A stretch of DNA of 17,975 nt from Candidatus Omnitrophota bacterium (GTDB lineage Bacteria > Omnitrophota > Gorgyraeia > Gygaellales > Profunditerraquicolaceae): the NCBI GenBank assembly GCA_030691865.1, contig JAUYDL010000022.1, forward strand, positions 1 to 17,975, in the 5' to 3' direction. Numbering within the stretch: position 1 is the first letter of the stretch; every line of letters starts with the position of its first letter. Position numbers and translations under genes: made by a program. This document shows, piece after piece, positions 1 to 5,738 of this stretch. The notes under the pieces are model-generated. The model worked only from the letters and a program-made list of their open reading frames with translations, was not told the DNA's origin and did no database searches.

Positions 1-93
1 GGGACGGTTCTATCAAGCAAATAAGTGGGACGGTTCTATAAAGCGGTTTTATTAAAGATAGAACCGTCCCCCTTATTTGGTCCCCCTTATTTG
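1..93. repeat. Nested palindromic repeat of the GGGACGGTTCT family
   Basis: The core is an inverted repeat with arms at 18-39 and 58-79. It has 22 paired positions with one mismatch (26 against 71) and an 18-nt loop. The inner arms are GGGACGGTTCTAT (27-39) and its exact complement (58-70); the outer arms are CAAATAAG (18-25) and CTTATTTG (72-79). An extra left-arm copy lies at 1-13, and an extra right-arm piece (TCCCCCTTATTTG) is repeated at 81-93, so the element looks duplicated or nested and may continue upstream of the window. A second full copy lies inverted at 13458-13509 and a half copy at 9312-9323. This resembles REP/REPIN-type intergenic repeats; no transposase gene is in the window. 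Confidence 0.85.
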
Positions 94-94
94 T

Positions 95-123
95 TTGACA
101 AAGCCGTCTGGCTATGATAGATT
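95..123 (+). promoter_or_regulatory. Sigma70-type promoter of the bamD-like operon
   Basis: A perfect TTGACA -35 box (95-100) is followed by a 17-bp spacer and TAGATT (118-123). The ATG at 133 lies 9 nt after the -10 box, so transcription would start at or within a few bases of the start codon. No Shine-Dalgarno is present, so the first message is probably leaderless or nearly so. The promoter directly abuts the palindromic repeat at 1-93. Confidence 0.7.
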
Positions 124-132
124 CATAATATT

Positions 133-1080
133 ATGAAACGCATAATCTTAAGTTTATTAATAATTTCTTTTCTATCTCTTTCGCCGGCACATGCTTATTG
201 GATTTGGACCCCTAAGAGCGGTAAGTGGGTTAATCCTAAGAACCTGCCTAAGGATAATCCTAAGGAGCAGTTTGCATACGCCAAGTCTTTTTTTGATAAT
301 AATAAATATGAGGATGCCAAGCGGGAATTTCGTAAGTTGCTTAAGGCTTATCCTAAGTCCGCCGAGGCTGCCGAAAGCCAGTATTATTTAGGTTTAACCG
401 AAGAGAAGCAAGGTAAATTATATGAAGCCTATCAGGCTTACCAGATGATGGTTGATAAATATCCGTTTAGCGAACGCATCCAGGAAATTATTGACCTGGA
501 GTATAAGATTGCTGAGAGGTTTATGGGCGGCCAAAAGCGTAAAGCCCTGGGGGTAACTTTACCCGTTGAGAATCCGGCGATTGAGATATTCGGCAAGGTA
601 GTAGAAAATTCCACCTACGGGCCCTTGGCCCCCAAAGCGCAGTATAAATTAGGCCTGGTTTTAAAAGGATTAATGCGTTATTACGAAGCAGAGGAGGAGT
701 TTGGCAAAGTGGTTTCCCGTTACCCGGATAGCGAATGGTCAGCGGCAGCCAAATTCCAGATTGCTTCCTGCCGGGCAAATTTATCCAAGGGTTTTGCTTA
801 TGACCAGGGTTCAGCCCAGGAGGCTAAAGAGAAGTTCCAGGAGTTTGTCAGGGAGCATCCGGATGCCGTGCTTTCTTTGGATGCGGAAAAAAATATCGGC
901 CAAATCCGGGAGAAAGAGGCAGAGGCAAGCTACAATATCGCAGTTTTTTATGAAAAACAAAAAGCTTTTGATTCAGCCAAAATTTATTATAATAATATAG
1001 TTAGTAATTATACGCAGAGTCCTTGGGCGGCGCAGGCCGCGGCCAGATTACAAATAATGGAGCATAAAAATGAAAAATAA
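133..1080 (+). CDS. bamD: BamD-like outer membrane assembly protein (TPR protein)
   Basis: This is a 315-aa secreted repeat protein. Residues 1-21 form a signal peptide (MKRIILSLLIISFLSLSPAHA) with a likely cut after AHA. The rest is helical tetratricopeptide-like repeats, clearest at about 47-115 (AKREFRKLLKAYPKSAEAAE), 167-215 and 264-305. This arrangement matches the BamD/YfiO family, which supports insertion of beta-barrel proteins by the BAM complex at the periplasmic face of the outer membrane. Classical BamD is a lipoprotein, but this protein has no cysteine at the signal-peptide end and would be soluble or held by partners. The start is fixed by the signal peptide and the promoter just upstream. 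The 3' end overlaps the lptE-like gene by 11 nt, supporting one operon. It could instead be another periplasmic TPR protein such as a CpoB/YbgF relative. Confidence 0.72.
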   Translation: MKRIILSLLIISFLSLSPAHAYWIWTPKSGKWVNPKNLPKDNPKEQFAYAKSFFDNNKYEDAKREFRKLLKAYPKSAEAAESQYYLGLTEEKQGKLYEAYQAYQMMVDKYPFSERIQEIIDLEYKIAERFMGGQKRKALGVTLPVENPAIEIFGKVVENSTYGPLAPKAQYKLGLVLKGLMRYYEAEEEFGKVVSRYPDSEWSAAAKFQIASCRANLSKGFAYDQGSAQEAKEKFQEFVREHPDAVLSLDAEKNIGQIREKEAEASYNIAVFYEKQKAFDSAKIYYNNIVSNYTQSPWAAQAAARLQIMEHKNEK

Positions 1081-1645
1081 GTTTAGCCTTTTTTTATTCC
1101 TACCTACTATATGCTGCCTACTAGCTACTGGTTTAACCGGATGCGGTTATACCACCCGCTCGATGCTTTCCGGAAAATATAACACAATTTATGTTGCTCC
1201 TTTCCTGAATAAAGTGGATGTAACTCAAGAATCCTTCTCCGCGAATAAGTACCGTATCTATCGGCCGATGTTAGAGACAGATATTACTAAAAAGGTAATT
1301 AACCGGTATCTTTTTGACGGGAATCTCAAGCCCGCAAAAGAGGCGGCTGCGGATTTAGTGCTCAAGGGCGAGTTAATTGAGTACCGTAAGGATCCTTTAA
1401 GCTATACTGCCAATACGGAAAATGTTACTGAATACCGCATCAATATTTATGTAAACTTAAGCCTTTGGGATGTCAAAGAGAATAAGTTGCTTTGGCAGGA
1501 GAATAACTTTAACGGTAATTATTCATATTTTACCGCGGATAATGCTAACGTCGCCAGTATTAAGGTGCCGGAGTCTACTGCCGTGAATAACGCCGTCGAA
1601 GATCTTGCCCGCCGCGTCGTTGAACGTACAGTTGAGCAATGGTAA
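1070..1645 (+). CDS. lptE: LptE-like LPS-assembly lipoprotein
   Basis: This is a 191-aa predicted lipoprotein. A hydrophobic signal peptide ends in a lipobox LTGC, with Cys25 as the first mature residue followed by GY, a typical LptE start (CGY/CGF). The mature part has the family pattern: IYVAPFLNKVD, then a stretch around ETDITKKVINRYLFDG, then ADLVLKGELIEYRKDPLSYT and EYRINIYVNLSLWDVKENKLLW. LptE plugs the LptD barrel that delivers lipopolysaccharide to the outer leaflet, so this organism probably has an LPS-like outer membrane. Its ATG overlaps the end of the bamD-like gene by 11 nt, and the next gene starts 2 nt after its stop, so translation is probably coupled. Identity rests on motif pattern only; LptE proteins diverge strongly. 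Confidence 0.72.
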   Translation: MKNKFSLFLFLPTICCLLATGLTGCGYTTRSMLSGKYNTIYVAPFLNKVDVTQESFSANKYRIYRPMLETDITKKVINRYLFDGNLKPAKEAAADLVLKGELIEYRKDPLSYTANTENVTEYRINIYVNLSLWDVKENKLLWQENNFNGNYSYFTADNANVASIKVPESTAVNNAVEDLARRVVERTVEQW

Positions 1646-1646
1646 T

Positions 1647-2285
1647 ATGGTTTATCTACTTATCGGCCAGGATATTGCGGCCAAAGAAATTCAGCTTAAG
1701 AAAATAAAGCAGGAATTCCTTCCCCCCGAACTGCAAGATTTCAATCTGGATACATTATATGCCAAAGAAATAATTTTAAAAGATATCCAGGAACGGTTTC
1801 TGTCTATCCCGGTAAAAAGCGCTAAAAGAATTATTGTGATTAAAGATGCGCATCTGCTGGATGAGGAATCCCGGGATTTTCTTCTAGCCTTTTCCAAAAA
1901 ACCGCACAAACAATTAGTTCTGGTTTTAGATTTTGCACAATATGATTATAAGGATGAGTTTATTAAAGGTATCTGCGCGCATGCTCGCCTGCTGCGTTTT
2001 AAGGAAACCGTTAACCCGGATACATTTGCCCTGAATCGGCAGATTGAGTTAAGAAAAACAGATTCTGCTTTGCGCCTATTGAATCAACTGCTTAAAAACG
2101 GAGAGGCTCCTGAACGTATTCTGGGTGGCTTGCGTTATGCCTGGGAGAAGCAGGATATCCAGAGTCTGGGTGCCAGAAGGAAGCTAAAACTTCTTTTGGG
2201 GGCTGACCTAGAAATAAAAACAGGCAGGCTAAGGCCTGCCTTTGCTTTGGAAAAATTAGTAGTTAGTTTATGCGGTTTTGCCTAA
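1647..2285 (+). CDS. holA: DNA polymerase III delta subunit, compact form
   Basis: This is the clamp-loader delta subunit, which opens the beta sliding clamp during replication. I place the start at ATG 1647 (212 aa), because the family N-terminus VYLLIGQD begins there and the gene then starts 2 nt after the lptE stop; an in-frame ATG at 1605 would add 14 unrelated residues. Residues 3-120 fit domain I (YLLIGQD, then RIIVIKDAHLLDEESRDFLL). Residues 125-210 fit the collar domain III (ALRLLNQLLKNGEAPERILG and LLLGADLEIKTG). HolA is normally about 330-340 aa; here domain I runs directly into domain III, so the lid domain II is missing and domain III is shortened. No frameshift was seen. The 3' end overlaps the convergent rpsT by 18 nt. 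Confidence 0.8.
   Translation: MVYLLIGQDIAAKEIQLKKIKQEFLPPELQDFNLDTLYAKEIILKDIQERFLSIPVKSAKRIIVIKDAHLLDEESRDFLLAFSKKPHKQLVLVLDFAQYDYKDEFIKGICAHARLLRFKETVNPDTFALNRQIELRKTDSALRLLNQLLKNGEAPERILGGLRYAWEKQDIQSLGARRKLKLLLGADLEIKTGRLRPAFALEKLVVSLCGFA
2211..2241 (-). terminator. Intrinsic terminator of rpsT
   Basis: Read on the - strand, an 8-bp stem (arms 2234-2241 and 2222-2229, GGCAGGC/GCCTGCC plus one A-T pair, loop 2230-2233) is followed by GTTTTTATTTC. This is a standard GC-rich hairpin plus U-tract, 27 bp past the rpsT stop. It lies wholly inside the coding sequence of the convergent holA. Confidence 0.8.
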
Positions 2286-2531
2286 GCGGCGCATCAGGCG
2301 CGATTTTCTGCGGTTAGCGGTAGCCGGGTGAATAATATTTTTCTTGGCGGCTTTATCCAGCTGAGAAAAAACCTTAGAAATGAATGCCTTAGCTTCTCCG
2401 GTGTTTTCTTTAGTGAGTAATTCTTGAAACTTCTTAATCGTTTTTTTAAGTTGTCCCTTTACTTTAAGATTGCGGGTATGTTTTCTTTTGTTTACGCGGT
2501 TACTTTTTAATGATGTTCTGCGTCTGGGCAT
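2268..2531 (-). CDS. rpsT: 30S ribosomal protein S20
   Basis: This is an 87-aa, very basic protein, a normal S20 length. It shows the family pattern: N-terminal basic stretch (RRRTSLKSNRVNKRKHTRN), a helical middle (LKKTIKKFQELLTKENTGEAKAF), and the C-terminal signature around KNIIHPATANRRKSRLMRRL. S20 binds 16S rRNA and acts as a primary assembly protein of the small subunit. A good Shine-Dalgarno (GAGGAG) sits a few nt before the ATG. It is monocistronic, with its own promoter (2620-2649), a structured leader shared with prfB, and a terminator at 2211-2241. In other bacteria S20 production can be autoregulated at translation, so the leader could matter, but that is inference. Confidence 0.96.
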   Translation of the reverse strand: MPRRRTSLKSNRVNKRKHTRNLKVKGQLKKTIKKFQELLTKENTGEAKAFISKVFSQLDKAAKKNIIHPATANRRKSRLMRRLGKTA

Positions 2532-2606
2532 ATATTCTCCTCATTTTTCCCCAGCCTCCGGCGCTTGGGGAAAAATGACCCCGAGCGCCGCGAGGGGGAA
2601 AATTAT
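2532..2606 (-). promoter_or_regulatory. Structured 5' leader of rpsT, nearly identical to the prfB leader
   Basis: On the - strand the leader runs from AAATAAT to the Shine-Dalgarno GAGGAG. Its main hairpin has 5' arm TCATTTTTCCCC and 3' arm GGGGAAAAATGA (12 bp). A bulged A, a further AGC/GCT helix and the loop GCCGGAG complete the structure. The hairpin ends immediately before the Shine-Dalgarno. A CCCC...GGGG arrangement just upstream may form a second hairpin. The same sequence in the same orientation relative to the gene precedes prfB (9338-9417). It is either a shared cis-regulatory RNA or an intergenic repeat that carries a ribosome binding site. Confidence 0.75.
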
Positions 2607-2619
2607 TTTACAAGGTTAT

Positions 2620-2649
2620 ATTATTAGCATACTTCATATCTTATGTCAA
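2620..2649 (-). promoter_or_regulatory. Promoter of rpsT
   Basis: On the - strand, TTGACA (2649-2644) and AATAAT (2625-2620, five of six consensus bases) are separated by 18 bp, placing the transcript start near 2612. The -35 box overlaps the first codons of the divergent murJ gene (ATG 2643-2645). Confidence 0.6.
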
Positions 2650-4196
2650 TAAACAAATATCGCCTAGGTAGTCAAAATCAGGCGGTTGCCCGTTGGGCAA
2701 CGATTATCAGCTTGGCTACCCTTACTTCGCGCATTCTAGGTTTTATTAGGGATGTAATTATTGCCCGATTATTCGGAGTTTATCTTTATGCCCAGGCTTT
2801 TGTTATTGCTTTTCGCATCCCTAACCTTTTCCGCGACCTGGTAGGGGAAGGTGCTTCTAATGCGGCAATTATCCCGGTTTTAAGCGAATATAGCCTTAAG
2901 CGTTCCAAGGAAGAGTTTTGGGAACTGGTCAATATCCTGCTTAATCTTTTAGTGGTGATCTTAAGCGCAATAACTATATTGGGAATAATTTTTTCTCCCT
3001 TGATTGTGCGCATGATTGCTCCTGGTTTTATCGGATCTGCGGATAAGCTGCAAGCGACGATTAATTTAAACCGGATTATCTTTCCCTACATTCTACTTAT
3101 CGGCCTGGCGGCTTATGCCATGGCGGTGCTTAATTCGCTTAAGAGCTTCGCTGTTTCAGCATTTGCGCCCTGTTTTTTAAATATTGCGATAATTGTTTGC
3201 GCCCTGCTTTTTGGAGAAGGCACCACGGGGCTAGCCACCGGGGTCTTGCTGGGAGGTATTTTACAACTGGCAGTACAGGTTCCCCTTTTGTATAAAAAGG
3301 GATTACGTCCGAAATTTATTTTGTGTTTCCAGCATCCCGGCGTAGTACAAATCAAAAAATTAATGTTGCCGCGGCTGGCCAGCTCTAGTATTTACCAGTT
3401 AAATAATTTTGTGGATTCAATTTTTGGTTCATTGGCCGCCGTTGTGGGAGACGGAGGAGTCGCGGTGCTTTATTTTGCCTATCGGCTTATACAGTTTCCC
3501 ATCGGCATTTTTAGTAACGCTATTGCACAGGCAATCTTGCCTACTTTTTCTACCCAGGTATTAGAGGAAAATCAGGAAAATCTTAAAAATACGCTTTCTT
3601 GGGGGTTACGGATAGTTTTTTTTGTGTTGTTGCCCACCAGTGCGCTTTTTATGGTTTTAGCTGGCCCGTTAGTTTTTGGTCTTTTTGGCGGTGGAAAATT
3701 TGATTTTAACTCCGGGCGATTAACTAGCAATGCCCTATTTTTCTATAGTATTGGCTTAACTGCTTACGGAGGCACCAAGATATTACAATCCTGTTTTTTC
3801 GCCCTTAAGGATACTGTTACCCCTACCAAAATAGCCGGCTTAGCTTTGTTGATGAATATTATTCTAAATGCGCTATTAATGTTTCCGCTTAAAATTGGGG
3901 GCCTGGCTTTGGCTACTTCAATTTCAGGGATAATTTCTTTTTTATTTTTATTTTTTATCCTCAGCAAACGCCTGGGCGGTTTTGGAGAGCATAAAATATT
4001 AAAGTCATTCTTGCGTATTCTGGCTGCTGCCTTGTGCATGGCCGCGGTATGTTTTTTGGTGAATCGGGCGTTAAATTTTGGCTGGGCATTATTTTGTGCC
4101 GCATTAGCCTATATCTTTTTTTGCTTTCTTTTTGGTGTAGTTGAGCTTGCGGAGCTTATGCATTGGCTGGCCAAAAGGGAAGTAGATAGAATGTAG
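2643..4196 (+). CDS. murJ: Lipid II flippase MurJ
   Basis: This is a 517-aa integral membrane protein of the MOP superfamily, with many hydrophobic helices (about 14 expected). It matches MurJ/MviN at the N-terminus (SLATLTSRILGFIRDVIIARLFG, then FRIPNLFRDLVGEGASNAAIIPVLSEY), including the conserved RxxGFxRD and EGA elements. It also matches in the middle (LPRLASSSIYQLNNFVDS, then RLIQFPIGIFSNAIAQAILP). MurJ moves the lipid-linked cell-wall precursor lipid II across the inner membrane. No Shine-Dalgarno is visible before ATG 2643 and no clear promoter; a TTTACA at 2607-2612 lacks a convincing -10 box. The start is set by the conserved N-terminus. uvrC follows after 22 bp, opening a five-gene run. 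A 10-bp direct repeat TAGAATGTAG (4187-4196 and 4201-4210) spans the stop codon. Confidence 0.94.
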   Translation: MSINKYRLGSQNQAVARWATIISLATLTSRILGFIRDVIIARLFGVYLYAQAFVIAFRIPNLFRDLVGEGASNAAIIPVLSEYSLKRSKEEFWELVNILLNLLVVILSAITILGIIFSPLIVRMIAPGFIGSADKLQATINLNRIIFPYILLIGLAAYAMAVLNSLKSFAVSAFAPCFLNIAIIVCALLFGEGTTGLATGVLLGGILQLAVQVPLLYKKGLRPKFILCFQHPGVVQIKKLMLPRLASSSIYQLNNFVDSIFGSLAAVVGDGGVAVLYFAYRLIQFPIGIFSNAIAQAILPTFSTQVLEENQENLKNTLSWGLRIVFFVLLPTSALFMVLAGPLVFGLFGGGKFDFNSGRLTSNALFFYSIGLTAYGGTKILQSCFFALKDTVTPTKIAGLALLMNIILNALLMFPLKIGGLALATSISGIISFLFLFFILSKRLGGFGEHKILKSFLRILAAALCMAAVCFLVNRALNFGWALFCAALAYIFFCFLFGVVELAELMHWLAKREVDRM

Positions 4197-4218
4197 TAGT
4201 TAGAATGTAGGAAAGTCT

Positions 4219-5463
4219 ATGGATTATTCACGAAGATTAAGAGAAAAGATTTTGTCAGCTCCGGATTCTCCGGGTGTCTATTTAATGCGGGATTGTTTGG
4301 GCCGGGTACTTTATGTCGGTAAGGCCAATTCATTAAAGAAGCGCCTGCTTAATTACTTGGGCCGGGATCTCGCCGGTAAAACTCAAGTCTTAATGGCTAA
4401 AGTGGTAGATGTTGAGTTCAGGTTGGCTCCTAATGAGGCGATGGCTTTATTACTGGAGTTTAAACTTATCCATGAGTTTAATCCCAGATACAATGTTTCT
4501 CTTAAGGATGATAAAAGTTTTCCTTTTGTCAGGATCTCGCAGGAAAAATTCCCCTCAATTCAAGTTACGCGCAAGAAAAATGATGCTGCCGGACGATATC
4601 TGGGGCCCTACACTAACACCAAGCTTCTAAAAAACGCTCTTAAAATAATCCGGCTTGAGTTTGCCTACCGCTCATGCAGGCGCCTGCCTAAGCAAAGCTG
4701 TATTTACCACAGGATTAATCTTTGTCCAGCGCCCTGCATTGGCAAGATTAGTCGAAAAGATTACAAGCGCCTCATTGATAATATTATTCTGATTTTGGAA
4801 GGCAGAGGGGATTTATTGATTCGCAGGCTGACTAAATCTATGCAGGATAAATCGAACGGCCATGATTTTGAAGCGGCAGCCAGGATGCGTGATCAGATTA
4901 TTATTTTGTCTAGAATGTCTGGCCAGCCAGATGACTCCAGTTGCAAAAATGAGTTGGAGGATCTTAAGAGAAGCCTGAGCTTAAAAAATCTGCCAGCCAG
5001 AATTGAAGGATTTGATATTTCTAATATCTCGGGTAAGCAAGCTGTGGGAGCAATGGTAAGTTTTTACAATGGCCATGCGGATAAAAATAACTACCGTCGT
5101 TTTCGTATAAAAACCTTCGCGGGAATTGATGATTATAAAATGCTTGCTGAAGTACTGCGTCGGCGTTATACTCGACTGTTAAAAGAAAAGAAAACCTTGC
5201 CTGATTTATTGCTGATTGACGGAGGCAAAGGACATCTTTTAACCGCCGCCGGTGAGCTTAAAGCATTAAATTTGCATATCCCGTTAGTGAGTATTGCTAA
5301 AGAAAAAGAGAATATTTATAGCAGTCAGCCCGGTAAACTGGCGGTGGCTTTAGTCAAGGATGGTGCGGCTTTAAATTTAATCCGTCGCATCCGCGATGAG
5401 GCGCATAGGTTTGCCTTGGCTTATCACCATCTATTGCGCAAGAAAGCATTAATCGGCAGATGA
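4219..5463 (+). CDS. uvrC: Excinuclease ABC subunit C, short form
   Basis: UvrC cuts DNA on both sides of a lesion in nucleotide excision repair, acting with UvrB. This protein is 414 aa; the family is usually about 550-620 aa. Domains present are: GIY-YIG nuclease at 15-95 (GVYLMRD, LYVGKA, Glu80); a four-cysteine region (Cys153, 161, 169, 173) that in E. coli UvrC binds an iron-sulfur cluster; the UVR motif at about 200-230 that contacts UvrB; and the C-terminal RNase H-like nuclease at 260-405, with a complete DDH triad (Asp266 in GFDIS, Asp334 in LLIDGGKG, His396 in RDEAHRF). Missing are the middle domain normally between UVR and the RNase H-like part, and the C-terminal (HhH)2 DNA-binding domain. 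The frame is intact, so this looks like a true short form. GTAGGAAAG provides the Shine-Dalgarno. Its stop overlaps the MGMT-domain gene by 4 nt (ATGA). Confidence 0.88.
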   Translation: MDYSRRLREKILSAPDSPGVYLMRDCLGRVLYVGKANSLKKRLLNYLGRDLAGKTQVLMAKVVDVEFRLAPNEAMALLLEFKLIHEFNPRYNVSLKDDKSFPFVRISQEKFPSIQVTRKKNDAAGRYLGPYTNTKLLKNALKIIRLEFAYRSCRRLPKQSCIYHRINLCPAPCIGKISRKDYKRLIDNIILILEGRGDLLIRRLTKSMQDKSNGHDFEAAARMRDQIIILSRMSGQPDDSSCKNELEDLKRSLSLKNLPARIEGFDISNISGKQAVGAMVSFYNGHADKNNYRRFRIKTFAGIDDYKMLAEVLRRRYTRLLKEKKTLPDLLLIDGGKGHLLTAAGELKALNLHIPLVSIAKEKENIYSSQPGKLAVALVKDGAALNLIRRIRDEAHRFALAYHHLLRKKALIGR

Positions 5464-5738
5464 AGGCATTTACTGTTAAGGTTTATCAGGCGGTTTTAAG
5501 TATCCCCCTTGGCCAGGTGCGCAGCTATAAGTGGGTAGCCAAGAAAGCCGGTTCCCCTGGTGCCTGCAGGGCAGTTGGCCAGATTTTAAAACGCAACCCC
5601 TATCCTTTGATCATTCCCTGTCACCGGGTGGTAAATAGCGATCAGAAAGCAGGGGGGTATATTTTCGGGGCCAAACGCAAGTTATTTTTATTGGCACTGG
5701 AGAAGGAACTGACAAAATGTATGCTTTCCAAAAAATAA
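5460..5738 (+). CDS. MGMT-family alkyltransferase domain protein
   Basis: This 92-aa protein consists only of the DNA-binding/active-site domain of O6-alkylguanine-DNA alkyltransferases. The family hallmarks are present: winged-helix entry (IPLGQVRSYKWVAKKAG), the RAVG turn with Arg37, and the active-site motif IPCHRVV with Cys54 as methyl acceptor, followed by GGY. It lacks the N-terminal domain of Ogt/Ada proteins. The retained Cys separates it from ATL proteins, in which this residue is Trp or Ala and which hand alkyl lesions to nucleotide excision repair. The start overlaps the uvrC stop as ATGA and the 3' end overlaps the next gene by 22 nt, so it is co-translated with uvrC. It may repair alkylated guanine directly or work with UvrC; the sequence cannot tell which. 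Confidence 0.88.
   Translation: MKAFTVKVYQAVLSIPLGQVRSYKWVAKKAGSPGACRAVGQILKRNPYPLIIPCHRVVNSDQKAGGYIFGAKRKLFLLALEKELTKCMLSKK

Noticed and set aside
1..93. CRISPR-like array from the repeated GGGACGGTTCT and CTTATTTG units
   Set aside because: Spacing is irregular, copies are in opposite orientations forming one large palindrome, and there are no cas genes.
1605..1646. Upstream in-frame ATG for holA
   Set aside because: The extra 14 residues overlap lptE and do not resemble HolA; the family N-terminus starts at ATG 1647.
4187..4210. TAGAATGTAG direct repeat as an insertion target-site duplication
   Set aside because: The copies are only 4 bp apart with nothing inserted between; a simple local duplication explains it.
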